The notes: generated from the sequence alone by a model not told the origin. DNA of 64,000 nt from Pedobacter sandarakinus (GCF_026240095.1 NZ_JAPIVG010000004.1:458340-522339); one strand, 5' to 3'; positions 26,843-38,556 are shown, numbered from the stretch's first letter. Translations and numbers: made by a program.

Positions 26843-28129
26843 CTATTCTGCAATAAGCAGGAAGTAATTCTTTTTCCCTTTTTGAACGACAATAAACTTA
26901 TCGTTGATTAGCTTTTCATTATTGATAACCTGATTGGCATCGGCTATTTTGTCTTTGTTTAGGGCTACTCCGCCACCTTGAACAAGTTTCTTAAAATCTC
27001 CTTTTGATGGAAAAACTGCTGCCTTTTCTACCAGGAGTGTAGCAAGATCAATCCCGTGTGCCAATTCAGATTTTAAAATGTTAAACTGGGGAATCCCTTC
27101 GAACATTTCCAATACTTGGGTAGATGAAAGTGTTCTTAAGAATTCAAGCGAACCATTTCCAAATAAGAATTCAGACGTTTTAATGGCTGTTTCTAAAGCC
27201 TCTACAGAATGTGTTTTAATGGTGATATCTTCTGCAAGTGCTTTTTGCAGGATTCGCAAGTGAGGTGCCGCATCATGTTCAGCTTCCAGGCTTTCAATTT
27301 GTTCCTTGTTTTTTAGTGTGAAGATTCTTATCCACTTTTTAACATCATCATCTGATGCGTTTAGCCAAAACTGGTAAAACTTGTATGGCGAAGTTTTCTC
27401 TGGATCTAACCAAACTGCACCGCTTTCCGTTTTGCCAAATTTAGTACCGTCTGCTTTTTTAATTAGTTGCGTGGTAATGGCATAAGCAGTTCCGGCATCC
27501 TTTCTTCTAATAAGTTCAGTACCCGTAACAATATTCCCCCACTGGTCTGAACCACCCATTTGCACTAAGCAATTTTCATTTTTCCATAAATGGTAAAAAT
27601 CATAGCCCTGAATCAATTGGTAGCAAAATTCGGTGAAAGATAAACCTGAATCGCCTTCCAATCGACGTTTAACGCTATCTTTCGCCATCATATAGTTCAC
27701 GGTAATATGTTTTCCTACATCTCTGATAAATGTAAACAGGTTCATATCTCTAAACCAATCTGCATTGTTCACCATTACAGCCCCGTTACCGCCCTCTTCA
27801 AACTTTAGAAATTTAGCCAATTGCTTTTTCATTCCTTTTAAATTATGCTCAATCATTTCGGGGGTTTGCAAATTGCGCTCATCAGATTTTCCGGAAGGAT
27901 CTCCAACCATACCTGTAGCACCACCTACTAAAGCAAATGGTTTATGCCCGGCATTTTGGAAGTGAATCAATGTCATGATTTGTGTCAAATGCCCAACATG
28001 CAACGAATCTGCCGTGGGGTCAAATCCGATATAACCAGCGGTCATGCCTTCGTTTAACTTTTCCTCGGTATTCGGCATAATATCATGCAGCATGCCACGC
28101 CACCTTAACTCTTCAACAAAATTCGTCAT
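26843..28129 (-). CDS. tyrS: tyrosyl-tRNA synthetase
   Basis: Charges tRNA-Tyr. The 428 residues contain the class I HIGH-type motif as HVGH in GFDPTADSLHVGHL near residue 45. The KMSKS-type loop is KFGKT in KKADGTKFGKTESGA. GYDFYHLW and GGSDQWGNIVTG are tyrosine and tRNA binding motifs. A C-terminal S4 RNA-binding domain (VQGGGVALNKDKIADANQVI) completes the bacterial type. It is monocistronic between terminators and an unrelated minus-strand patatin gene. Confidence 0.97.
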   Translation of the reverse strand: MTNFVEELRWRGMLHDIMPNTEEKLNEGMTAGYIGFDPTADSLHVGHLTQIMTLIHFQNAGHKPFALVGGATGMVGDPSGKSDERNLQTPEMIEHNLKGMKKQLAKFLKFEEGGNGAVMVNNADWFRDMNLFTFIRDVGKHITVNYMMAKDSVKRRLEGDSGLSFTEFCYQLIQGYDFYHLWKNENCLVQMGGSDQWGNIVTGTELIRRKDAGTAYAITTQLIKKADGTKFGKTESGAVWLDPEKTSPYKFYQFWLNASDDDVKKWIRIFTLKNKEQIESLEAEHDAAPHLRILQKALAEDITIKTHSVEALETAIKTSEFLFGNGSLEFLRTLSSTQVLEMFEGIPQFNILKSELAHGIDLATLLVEKAAVFPSKGDFKKLVQGGGVALNKDKIADANQVINNEKLINDKFIVVQKGKKNYFLLIAE

Positions 28130-28198
28130 TATACAAGCACTTTAATAGTTGTGCGTGCAAAGATAAAATTTTCACTTACTTTAATGCAAATTAGTTGT

Positions 28199-29482
28199 TT
28201 AGCTAAACCATGTTTTAAAATCTGCCTTTGCGGTGTTGAAATCTGCATGTCCAATGAGACAATTCATACTGGCATCACTACGAATTGCCTGATTTGGAAT
28301 GCCAGAATTGTTCAACCAATTTGCGCACATTTTTTTTATTAAGGCAACCTCCCTGTCTTCAACAGCATCCATATCAAGCGCATTTAAAGCCACAAATTCC
28401 TCCTTGCTTATTCCTGCTGGGAGATCCCACCGTTTAGCGTGCCCATCCTTTATTAGTATTGGCCTTAAAACTGGATTCATTCTGATAAAATTCTTCGGTT
28501 TGGCTGTCATAGTTGGATTAAGAATCATATAGGCAATAAAAGCAGCAGTATCAGGTGGATCATTTAAGATACTCGTTCCCATTTTTTGGATATCCTTAAT
28601 CAACCCAGGTTCTTCATATTTGGCCCTTAGCTCAGGATATTGAACCGGTATAGGCTCATCATGTTGCAATTGCGAAACTGTGCCCGTTCCAATAGAAAGC
28701 ACCTGTACTTCATCTATCTGATATTGATCTTTATTGCAGAGCATTTCGGTAATGGCTGTCAATACTGGATTGTTATTTCCGGTAACACCGCCGTCCCAGT
28801 AATATTTCATTTTATTGTTGACCTTAAACATGGCGGGTTCATTAAAATAATTTACCGGAGCAGTGCTGGATGCGTGTATGGCATCAACAAGACTCACGAG
28901 GCAATCTGACTGCGTAGCGGCTTGCTGTGGAAGGTTAGCCAGTTTCCGTTCTATAACCGATGTGCTTGCCAAACTATCGCAGTCTGTTCTAAACATTTCT
29001 GCCCTGTTCCGATAGTAATCGTAACCAATAATTAAAAACTGCGTTTTGATTTTTCCGGCTACTGCAACATGTGCAGGCACATCCATCAAATCAATGATGG
29101 CAATGCCAGGAAGAATTTCTTTTAGCGCTTTATGCTTCCTTTTGGTTGCATATTTTGCGCCAATCTTAAAAATTCGTGCCGCACTAGCCAAGATACTTTT
29201 TTCCCAAAAACCTAATTTAGAGAACACCTTACTCCTGAGCTTTTCATCTTCGAAAATTCTTTCGATTTCGGATAAACGAAGATTTTCTGCCATTGCTGCA
29301 GCCACTAAACTGCCCCCACTATTTGCTGCTACTAAATCGAAATGACTCAGTACTTCGTGCCCGGTAGGATCTGGCAAATTAAAAGTTTCAGCAAACAATT
29401 TACGCAGACATTTCACTTGCATAATGGCCCAAGATCCACCTCCATCTAGAGATAGAATCCGATAAGTTTTTGAAGAAGGCAT
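28199..29482 (-). CDS. patatin-like phospholipase
   Basis: A 427-residue serine lipase of the patatin family acting on phospholipids or other acyl esters. LDGGGSWAIMQV forms the oxyanion loop. The nucleophile Ser lies in AANSGGSLVAA, where the first glycine of the usual GxSxG is an alanine. The catalytic Asp is in WDGGVTGNNNP. No signal peptide is seen, so it may act in the cytoplasm. Its promoter region faces the divergent gene at 29599. Substrate unknown. Confidence 0.88.
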   Translation of the reverse strand: MPSSKTYRILSLDGGGSWAIMQVKCLRKLFAETFNLPDPTGHEVLSHFDLVAANSGGSLVAAAMAENLRLSEIERIFEDEKLRSKVFSKLGFWEKSILASAARIFKIGAKYATKRKHKALKEILPGIAIIDLMDVPAHVAVAGKIKTQFLIIGYDYYRNRAEMFRTDCDSLASTSVIERKLANLPQQAATQSDCLVSLVDAIHASSTAPVNYFNEPAMFKVNNKMKYYWDGGVTGNNNPVLTAITEMLCNKDQYQIDEVQVLSIGTGTVSQLQHDEPIPVQYPELRAKYEEPGLIKDIQKMGTSILNDPPDTAAFIAYMILNPTMTAKPKNFIRMNPVLRPILIKDGHAKRWDLPAGISKEEFVALNALDMDAVEDREVALIKKMCANWLNNSGIPNQAIRSDASMNCLIGHADFNTAKADFKTWFS

Positions 29483-29598
29483 AGTTTCTGCGTTTGGTAA
29501 TTAAATTTATAAATAATTAATTTACAAAGCAATACCAAATAGAAAAGCAATTTTTGTTGGATTTATATCAGTTAGAAAAGAAAACCTTACCTTGCACG

Positions 29599-30273
29599 AT
29601 GAACTTTTTATCCCATTATTATTTTGATAGATTTACGACAGATGCCAATGTGGTAATGGGAACAGTTCTGCCAGATCTGGTCAAAAATGCATCGAAAACA
29701 GGTAACTTCTACCCACAGAAAAACGAATTCCTATTTGAAAATTACCCAGAAGAGCAACAAATTTTAAGCGGATGGAAACGACACCTTATGGTAGATCTTC
29801 ATTTCCATTCGAGCCAATTTTTCCTGGAACAAACTGCAGTTTTGAAATCGCTAATTAAACCAATAGCGCAAGACACTGCTGTCCGCCCTTCTTTTTTAGC
29901 CCACATTGGGTTGGAGTTATTGCTAGATCATTTGCTTATTGAGCATAACCTTATCCAGGTAAATAAGTTTTATGAGCAATTAGTTGAAGTGGAAAAGCAA
30001 ACCCTCAGGTCATTTCTGCAACGTTGCGGATGGGCGGATACACGGATATTCGATTTGTTTATGGAGAAATTCATCAGCAGCAAATATCTTTCAAGTTATC
30101 AAAAAATTGAAAATATAAGCTATGCCCTAAACAGGATTTGCATGCGAATTTGGCCTGAAACCTTAAACGAAATGCAACTCCAGGCATTAACTTTTCAATT
30201 GAGCATTTTCAAACCATCGCTGGAAGAAAAATTCATGGATATTTTTTTAGAGATTGAGCAAAAAATAAGATAA
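29599..30273 (+). CDS. ACP phosphodiesterase-like protein
   Basis: A 224-residue helical protein whose start MNFLSHYYFDR and following GTVLPDLVKN match the N-terminus of acyl-carrier-protein phosphodiesterases (AcpH type), which remove phosphopantetheine from ACP. Histidines in GWKRHLMVDLHFHSS and the helix SFLAHIGLELLLDHLLIEHN fit the metal-dependent HD-like fold. The ATG at 29599 is chosen because the upstream in-frame TTG adds residues unlike the family. The enzymatic role is inferred and moderately secure. Confidence 0.6.
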   Translation: MNFLSHYYFDRFTTDANVVMGTVLPDLVKNASKTGNFYPQKNEFLFENYPEEQQILSGWKRHLMVDLHFHSSQFFLEQTAVLKSLIKPIAQDTAVRPSFLAHIGLELLLDHLLIEHNLIQVNKFYEQLVEVEKQTLRSFLQRCGWADTRIFDLFMEKFISSKYLSSYQKIENISYALNRICMRIWPETLNEMQLQALTFQLSIFKPSLEEKFMDIFLEIEQKIR

Positions 30274-30329
30274 TCTCGTGGTTGTGGCTCAAAAGAGCAA
30301 TCAGCTTCTTTGCCCTATCTTTTTGATGA

Positions 30330-32399
<2,070 letters not shown>

Positions 32400-32463
32400 A
32401 GCGGAGAGCCGTATCTGGCACAGGTTGCATTGGCATTCAAAATATCAATTATAATAGTTAAAA

Positions 32464-33351
32464 ATGAACAAATTTCAGGGTACTGGTGTAGCGTTGGTTA
32501 CACCGTTCAACAAAGATGGATCTGTTGATTACAATGGTTTAAAAAACCTGATTAATCACCTGATCGAGGGCGGGATTGATTACCTCGTCTCCTTAGGTAC
32601 AACCGGCGAAACCGCTACAATGACCAAGGAAGAGAAGAAGAAGGTATGGGCCTATACTGCTGAAATTAACGACAATAGATTACCTCTTGTTGCTGGTATT
32701 GGCGGCAACAATACCATGGCCGTGGCGGAGGAGATAAAAAACTTTAATACTACGGGTTATAGCGCTATATTATCGGTAAGTCCATATTATAACAAGCCAA
32801 CGCAGGAAGGAATCTATCAACACTATAAATACTTAGCAGAAGTTTCACCATTAGATTTGATTCTTTATAACGTTCCTGGCAGAACCATGAGCAACATGAG
32901 TCCGGAAACAACTTGCAGGTTAGCGCACGGTTTTAAGAACATCATTGCTACCAAAGAGGCCTCCGGAAGTTTCGATCAGTTCAATCAAATTATGAGAGAT
33001 AAGCCTGAAGATTTTTTATTAATCTCTGGAGATGATCCCATTACCTTGCCTATGATTGCCTTGGGTGCTTCGGGAATTATTTCGGTTGTGGCAAATGCTT
33101 TACCGAAGATTTTTTCAGATATGGTACGGCAGTGCTTAGCTGGAGATTTTAAAGCAGCGACACCGGCCCATTTAAGCCTGATTGAATTTACAAGTTTAGC
33201 TTTCGCGGAGGGGAATCCGGCAGGAATTAAAGCCGCTTTAAAACACCTCGGTATATGTGAAGATCAGGTGCGTTTGCCGCTGATAAAAGCATCATCTTCT
33301 TTAGAACAGGCAATTGTTGCCGAGTTGGAGAAACTGAGCGAGCCAGTTTAA
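32464..33351 (+). CDS. dapA: 4-hydroxy-tetrahydrodipicolinate synthase
   Basis: Condenses pyruvate with aspartate semialdehyde, the first step of the diaminopimelate/lysine branch that also feeds peptidoglycan. The 295 residues form a TIM barrel. Lys164 in ATKEASGS is the Schiff-base lysine, Tyr135 in LYNVPGRT relays protons, and LGTTGETAT is the substrate loop. It follows ligA on the same strand and ends at a strong terminator (33371-33401). Confidence 0.96.
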   Translation: MNKFQGTGVALVTPFNKDGSVDYNGLKNLINHLIEGGIDYLVSLGTTGETATMTKEEKKKVWAYTAEINDNRLPLVAGIGGNNTMAVAEEIKNFNTTGYSAILSVSPYYNKPTQEGIYQHYKYLAEVSPLDLILYNVPGRTMSNMSPETTCRLAHGFKNIIATKEASGSFDQFNQIMRDKPEDFLLISGDDPITLPMIALGASGIISVVANALPKIFSDMVRQCLAGDFKAATPAHLSLIEFTSLAFAEGNPAGIKAALKHLGICEDQVRLPLIKASSSLEQAIVAELEKLSEPV

Positions 33352-33370
33352 ATTTCAACAAATTCAAAGC

Positions 33371-33401
33371 AAAAAGCCCCGATAAATAATCGAGGCTTTT
33401 T
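33371..33401. terminator. bidirectional terminator between dapA and the histone-like gene
   Basis: AAAAAGCCCCGAT and ATCGAGGCTTTTT form a long stem with one mismatch and a 5-nt loop; A and T tracts let it work on both strands. Confidence 0.85.
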
Positions 33402-33419
33402 GCAAATATTTTCGGTCGC

Positions 33420-33596
33420 TTAGTCTTTGTTTTTGGTTTCTTGAACCTCTAAACGAATGGCTTGAGCTAAATTTTTTAAGTCTTGCATACCTTTACGTAC
33501 ACGCGTTCCAGCAGCGCTGTTTCCTTTGTTATAAAACTTGTCTGCATCAGCTTCTAAAGCTGCCACCAAACTTTTCACTTCTTCGAATTTTTTCAT
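33420..33596 (-). CDS. histone H1-like (Hc1 family) small basic protein
   Basis: A 58-residue gene missed by size-filtered ORF calling. The product starts MKKFEEVKSLVAALEADAD and continues KFYNKGNSAAGTRVRKGMQD, closely matching the short histone H1/Hc1-like proteins conserved in Bacteroidota and thought to bind the nucleoid. It is rich in Lys, Glu and Ala with a predicted helical hairpin. An AGGAG Shine-Dalgarno sequence stands about 10 nt before the ATG, unusual for this phylum and supporting real translation. It converges with dapA on a shared terminator. Function is inferred from the family. Confidence 0.85.
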   Translation of the reverse strand: MKKFEEVKSLVAALEADADKFYNKGNSAAGTRVRKGMQDLKNLAQAIRLEVQETKNKD

Positions 33597-33976
33597 TTTC
33601 TATTACTCCTGTAATTTTAAAGGTTTGAGTTTTAATTATCTAACTCTAATTTAAACGCTTTGTTGCAATAAAAAAATTTTTTAAGGAGATAAAAAAATAG
33701 CTTTAAATTGGTTTTTTTTCACAAAGTGATGAATTATGAACATTTGATCACCGCAATCAATATTGCAATTCGCTAAATACCAAATAGTTAAGTCATCATA
33801 TTGGCATTCGAAACATCGAAAATGCTATTAGATGCCCTTTGTAACTTTGCCTATACATCGTCGTAGAGATACCAGATACAAGCACTGAGGCAAACTATTA
33901 CTGCTTGGCACTATAGACTTAGGATAACTTGCTGCCCCTCGTATCTTTTGCGAAATAAAAATTGGTATCAAACGAA
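33597..33976. other. intergenic region with a possible promoter
   Basis: Carries the AT-rich leader of the histone-like gene (33597-33720) and then about 250 nt without a credible reading frame. TAACTTTG at 33842-33849 fits the -7 consensus and points toward the hairpin at 33977-34006, so a plus-strand RNA of about 150 nt is conceivable. No TTG stands at the usual -33 distance, and a minus-strand frame at 33828-34112 overlaps the next gene and looks spurious. Confidence 0.3.
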
Positions 33977-34006
33977 AAGGCCGGTCACTCTGCAGTAGCC
34001 GGCCTT
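33977..34006. terminator. terminator of the alpha-oxoamine synthase gene
   Basis: AAGGCCGG and CCGGCCTT make a perfect 8-bp GC-rich stem; the minus strand continues into TTTTCG, the plus strand into TCTTTT. Confidence 0.75.
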
Positions 34007-34023
34007 CTTTTATAAATGTCGCA

Positions 34024-35265
34024 TTAGGTAGTTGCGAATTGATTTTCTTTGTAATAACCACTCTCAAGCTTTTCCGAAACCTCACTAAAAGCATCCAAAG
34101 TGCGTTGCACATCTGCTGGCGTATGTACTGCTGTAGGAATTAGGCGCAACTCGATCATTCCTTTAGGTATTACCGGGTAAACAACTATCGAACAAAAAAT
34201 GCTGTAATTTTCGCGTAAATCGAATGTGATTGCTGTAGCATCTGTGAGTTCTCCTTTTAAGAAAACAGGTGTAACAACAGAATTAGTTACGCCCAAATCA
34301 AAGCCTCGTTCACGCAAACCTTGCTGCAAACTCGTGGCAATTTCCCATAGCTTATCTTTTAACTCAGGCTTGCTTTTCAGCAATTCAAGGCGTTTTAACA
34401 ACCCTTTTACCATTGGCATTGGTAATGCCTTTGCAAAGGTTTGGGAACGCATGTTGTATCTTAAAAAATTAGCAATTTCCTCAGTAGAAGCTACAAAGGC
34501 TCCGATGCCGGCCATAGATTTTGCGAACGTACCGAAATAAACATCAATACCTTCTACGCAATCCTGCGCTTCGTGTGTGCCAGCACCCGTTTTGCCCATT
34601 GTGCCAAAACCATGTGCATCATCAACTAAAATACGGAAATCGAACTCATTTTTTAAGTCGACAATTTCTTTAAGCTTACCTTGAGCACCACTCATTCCGA
34701 ACACGCCCTCGGTAATTAACAAAATACCACCACCAGACTCTTTTGTAAGTTTTGTGGCACGTTCTAATTGCTTACGAGCACTGTCGATATCGTTGTGTTG
34801 ATAGACAAATCTTTTTCCCATATGCAACCGTAAACCATCAATAATACAGGCATGAGACTCTGCATCATAAACGATTACATCATTCCTATCTACAAGCGTA
34901 TCGATAATTGACACCATTCCCTGATAGCCATAGTTTAGCAAAAACGCATCAGGTTTACCAACGAATTCGGCAAGCTCTTGTTCTAATTGTTCATGATACT
35001 TAGAGTTGCCACTCATCATTCTGGCGCCCATTGGGTATGCCATACCAAATTCTGCTGCCGCGTCGGCATCAGCCTGTCTTACCTCGGGATGATTGGCTAA
35101 GCCCAAATAATTGTTTAAGCTCCAAACCAAATGCTCTTTTCCTTTAAACTGCATGTGTGGTGCAATTTCCCCTTCTAATTTTGGAAATGAGAAATACCCA
35201 TGAGACCATTTCTGGTGTTGACCAAGTGGCCCCATGTGTTTCGCTATCTTTTCAAATATGTCCAA
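34024..35265 (-). CDS. alpha-oxoamine synthase (serine palmitoyltransferase-like)
   Basis: A 413-residue PLP enzyme that condenses an amino acid with an acyl thioester and releases CO2. NNYLGLANHPEV, GARMMSGNSKYHEQLE, DDAHGFGTMGKTGAG and the Schiff-base Lys249 in GTFAKSMAGIG are family marks. Sphingobacteriaceae make sphingolipids, so serine palmitoyltransferase is the leading idea. The family also includes 2-amino-3-ketobutyrate ligase and the cysteate acyltransferase of sulfonolipid synthesis, and the sequence alone does not separate them for me. It is monocistronic, bounded by terminators. Confidence 0.8.
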   Translation of the reverse strand: MDIFEKIAKHMGPLGQHQKWSHGYFSFPKLEGEIAPHMQFKGKEHLVWSLNNYLGLANHPEVRQADADAAAEFGMAYPMGARMMSGNSKYHEQLEQELAEFVGKPDAFLLNYGYQGMVSIIDTLVDRNDVIVYDAESHACIIDGLRLHMGKRFVYQHNDIDSARKQLERATKLTKESGGGILLITEGVFGMSGAQGKLKEIVDLKNEFDFRILVDDAHGFGTMGKTGAGTHEAQDCVEGIDVYFGTFAKSMAGIGAFVASTEEIANFLRYNMRSQTFAKALPMPMVKGLLKRLELLKSKPELKDKLWEIATSLQQGLRERGFDLGVTNSVVTPVFLKGELTDATAITFDLRENYSIFCSIVVYPVIPKGMIELRLIPTAVHTPADVQRTLDAFSEVSEKLESGYYKENQFATT

Positions 35266-35386
35266 TGTATTGTGTTTTTGTAAAATTAAATTTTTGCGAA
35301 TTTAAGCTTTATTCGTCTTAAAATCAACCGTGTTAATCTTTTAGGTGTCAATTAAGCATTTTCGATATACCAAATTTATGCCAAAA

Positions 35387-35409
35387 AAGCCCCGGGTTTA
35401 TCGGGGCTT
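35387..35409 (-). terminator. terminator of the division and cell-wall cluster
   Basis: AAGCCCCG and CGGGGCTT form an 8-bp stem; on the minus strand it runs into TTTTTT. It lies 21 nt after the ftsZ stop and probably ends the whole mraZ-ftsZ transcript. Confidence 0.85.
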
Positions 35410-35429
35410 CAAATTATATCTAGTTTGGT

Positions 35430-37061
35430 TTAATCAACGTTATCGTGCAAGAAAGAATTGTTAGGTCTAATCTCCGTGCCCCCATCCTGATCATTACTTA
35501 AAGTGAAGCGACTAACTTGCGATTCTGATGAGTGTTGAACCTGCTGTAACTGCATTTGCTTACGTTTGTAAGCAGGCTCATTTTCTAACTCCTGCAATCC
35601 ATTGGTTGTACGCAACTTCATACTTAAATCCTTTAAGCGAAGAATACGCTCTTTAGATTTTTTCAGTTGTTCTTCCATGGATTCGTCACTCTTATCATCA
35701 TCCAAACCAGCAACTGGCAGTTCGATTTCTGGTTCTGGTTCTGGCATTGACTGTTCAACAGCTGCCGGTGTTTCGAAAACAAAATTTGTTTCTGCCAACT
35801 TCACTTCAAACTCAAAACCTGTTTCCTTTTGCTCTTCTGCTTGTGGTTCTTCATCTATTAGGGTATGGCGAACTACATTATTCTGGGGCTCCTGAACTTT
35901 TTGTGGCTCGGGTTTGTTAAACATACCACCAAACAAATCTGCCTGTGAAACTTCTTCCTTAGCTTTAAGAACCGGCTCATAGTTTGGCTCAACCTTGGGT
36001 TGAATAAATGAATTTACTGGCTCAACAGGACGTACAAGAGGTGCCTCTTCTGGTGTAAGTAGAGATATTTTTTTCTTGTTTCTTTCTTCGTGAACGCGTT
36101 CTTCTGAAGTCTGGAAGCCCGTAGCTATAATAGTTACCGACAATTTATCTTCCAATGATTCATCTGTGCAATTTCCCCAGATAAGGTCTGCAGACAAACC
36201 AGCTTTCTCCTGAATATAATCCGTAATGATGGATACTTCATCCATAGTTACTTCGCGAATGCCAGAACTAATATTCAACAAGATGTATCTGGCACCTTCA
36301 ATTTCATTATCTTTTAATAGTGGCGATGCTAAAGCACCTTCTACTGCCTGAAGCGCTCTGTCTTCACCATCAGCGGAATGACTCCCCATAATAGCGACAC
36401 CACTATCTTTCATAACGGTACGCACATCTTTAAAATCAACGTTGATATATCCTGGCACAGTAATAATTTCTGCAATTCCTTTGGCAGCAGTTGTTAAAAT
36501 ATCATCTGCCTGTCCAAAAGCCGACCCTAAGGTTAAGTTTCCAAAAATCTCTCTTAACCTATCATTTGAAATTACGAGGTAAGAGTCTACATATTTTTTC
36601 AACTCTTCCATACCCTCATCTGCCTGAAGCCTACGTCTTTTTCCTTCAAAAGAGAAAGGTGTAGTGATGATGGCAACTGTTAAAATATCTAGTTCTTTTG
36701 CAGCTTTGGCAATAATAGGTGAAGCGCCAGTACCCGTACCACCACCCATACCAGCCGTAATGAAAAGCATTTTTGTGGTACTGCCCAACATCGCCTTAAT
36801 ATCATCTATATTTTCTATAGCCGAGTTTTTACCAACCTCGGGAATAGAACCAGCACCCATTCCCTCGGTTAAACTGGCTCCTAATTGTACCTTGTTAGGT
36901 ATAGGGCTAGATTCCAAAGCCTGGGCATCTGTATTACAAATAATAAAATCTACACCAGTAATACCCGACAGGTACATATGGTTCACTGCGTTGCCGCCAC
37001 CGCCTCCAACACCAATTACTTTGATGATTGATGACTTATCTTTTAACATTTCGAACTGCAT
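35430..37061 (-). CDS. ftsZ: cell division protein FtsZ
   Basis: The tubulin-like GTPase that forms the Z ring. The core (about residues 10-320) begins SSIIKVIGVGGGGGNAVNHM and has the GTP signature GMGGGTGTGAS. The chain is long (543 residues) because of a roughly 200-residue C-terminal linker rich in Glu, Pro and Gln, ending in a short NSFLHDNVD tail that may contact FtsA. Long linkers are usual in Bacteroidota. The start is the ATG at 37061; a TTG at 37112 would add an unsupported extension. It is the last gene of the cluster. Confidence 0.96.
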   Translation of the reverse strand: MQFEMLKDKSSIIKVIGVGGGGGNAVNHMYLSGITGVDFIICNTDAQALESSPIPNKVQLGASLTEGMGAGSIPEVGKNSAIENIDDIKAMLGSTTKMLFITAGMGGGTGTGASPIIAKAAKELDILTVAIITTPFSFEGKRRRLQADEGMEELKKYVDSYLVISNDRLREIFGNLTLGSAFGQADDILTTAAKGIAEIITVPGYINVDFKDVRTVMKDSGVAIMGSHSADGEDRALQAVEGALASPLLKDNEIEGARYILLNISSGIREVTMDEVSIITDYIQEKAGLSADLIWGNCTDESLEDKLSVTIIATGFQTSEERVHEERNKKKISLLTPEEAPLVRPVEPVNSFIQPKVEPNYEPVLKAKEEVSQADLFGGMFNKPEPQKVQEPQNNVVRHTLIDEEPQAEEQKETGFEFEVKLAETNFVFETPAAVEQSMPEPEPEIELPVAGLDDDKSDESMEEQLKKSKERILRLKDLSMKLRTTNGLQELENEPAYKRKQMQLQQVQHSSESQVSRFTLSNDQDGGTEIRPNNSFLHDNVD

Positions 37062-37192
37062 ATATTTATGAATCAGTTGTTTAAATATTTTTAAATTCTG
37101 TTCATTACTCAACGTAATATTAACACTTTTTCAACAGACGTTTTCCACAAGTGTTAAGAATGTGGAAAACTCATGTTTTGTTGAAAAATAGA

Positions 37193-38551
37193 TTAGCTTT
37201 TAAGATAATCTTCATCACTCACATTCATATCATCCTGGATGAATGTCCTGGTTTTTGCGAGCAATTTGTCAAATAACCCAGGGCCACGTTTCTCTTTTTC
37301 CTTAGCTGTCTTAGGCTTATCTACATAAACGCCGGGCTGCTTCATTTCCTCTATCAGCTCTTCAGCTTTCTGTATTCCTTTAATTAGCAGACCAACACTG
37401 GTAGCATACATCGGGCTTTTTAAATCATCGTAAATTGCTTTGGGCATGTCTTCGTACTTAGATAAATGCTCGTTTGGATAGCCTATGCGGCAATCTAATC
37501 CAGTTACGTATTCAACCGCTTGAGATAAATGCTTCAATAAAGCGCCACCTCCAGTAATTACGATACCGCCAATAAGTTTTTTCTCGTAGCCGGAAGACTT
37601 AATTTCGTAATATACGTGCTCAATAATTTCTTCCATCCTTGCCTGGATAACATAAGCAAGGTTTTTTACAGAAATTTCTTTGGGTTCGCGACCACGCAAA
37701 CCGGGAACGCAAATAATCTCATTTTCTTTATTCTCTTCTGCCAGTGCAGATCCAAAGCGTGTTTTTAACAATTCTGCCTGGTTGCGCATCACCGAACAGC
37801 CTTCCCTTATATCTTCGGTTACACTGTTTCCACCAAATGGGATAACTGCTGTGTGGCGAATAATTCCCTCATGAAAGATGGCAATATCTGTTGTACCACC
37901 ACCAATATCAACCAATGCGATACCAGCCTCTTTTTCTTCATCGCTCAACACCGATTCAGAAGAAGCCAATGGCTCGAGTATAAGGTCTTGGGTTTGCAAG
38001 CCTGCATTATTAACACATTTGATGATATTTTTTACAGCCGTAACCTGACCTGAGATGATATGGAAATTAGCTTCCAAACGAACTCCAGCCATACCGATCG
38101 GATCTTTGATACCAGGTTCGTTATCGATAGTAAATTCCTGCGGCAATACATGGATGATCTCCTCACCTGGAGGCATCACCAATTTAAACATATCATCTAT
38201 TAATTTATCGATATCTTTTTTACCAATTTCATTATTGAGTTCTCTCCGTGTTAAGATTCCGCGGTGCTGCAAACTTTTAATGTGCTGCCCGGCAATACCT
38301 ACATTTACCACCTGTATTTCTACATTAGATTGTCCGCTGGCTATCTCTACAGCTTGCGCTATCCCTTGCACTGTTTTTTGAATGTTAGAAACTACACCAC
38401 GTGTTACACCCGCCGATTCTGCCTTTCCTATTCCTAATATTTCGATCTTACCGTGCTGGGTTCTACGACCAACGATAACACATATTTTTGTAGTACCGAT
38501 ATCTAATCCTACTACAATGGGAGACTGACTGGTAAATTTTGCCTTGTCCAT
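37193..38551 (-). CDS. ftsA: cell division protein FtsA
   Basis: The actin-like protein that anchors FtsZ to the membrane. The 452 residues show VGLDIGTTKICVIVG (phosphate 1), the SHS2 insertion region following it, ALVDIGGGTTDIAIF (phosphate 2) and GGIVITGGGALLKHL (adenosine). A C-terminal stretch (GPGLFDKLLAKTRTFIQDD) resembles the amphipathic membrane helix. It sits 5 nt after ftsQ and 131 nt before the FtsZ start codon, the usual order. Confidence 0.96.
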   Translation of the reverse strand: MDKAKFTSQSPIVVGLDIGTTKICVIVGRRTQHGKIEILGIGKAESAGVTRGVVSNIQKTVQGIAQAVEIASGQSNVEIQVVNVGIAGQHIKSLQHRGILTRRELNNEIGKKDIDKLIDDMFKLVMPPGEEIIHVLPQEFTIDNEPGIKDPIGMAGVRLEANFHIISGQVTAVKNIIKCVNNAGLQTQDLILEPLASSESVLSDEEKEAGIALVDIGGGTTDIAIFHEGIIRHTAVIPFGGNSVTEDIREGCSVMRNQAELLKTRFGSALAEENKENEIICVPGLRGREPKEISVKNLAYVIQARMEEIIEHVYYEIKSSGYEKKLIGGIVITGGGALLKHLSQAVEYVTGLDCRIGYPNEHLSKYEDMPKAIYDDLKSPMYATSVGLLIKGIQKAEELIEEMKQPGVYVDKPKTAKEKEKRGPGLFDKLLAKTRTFIQDDMNVSDEDYLKS

Positions 38552-38556
38552 ATTCG

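Noticed and set aside
33828..34112. 94-codon minus-strand frame
   Set aside because: Overlaps the end of the oxoamine synthase gene and its terminator; composition is not protein-like.
35600..35900. Acidic/proline-rich stretch of ftsZ considered as a separate gene fused by error
   Set aside because: Long variable linkers are normal in FtsZ of this phylum and the frame is continuous.
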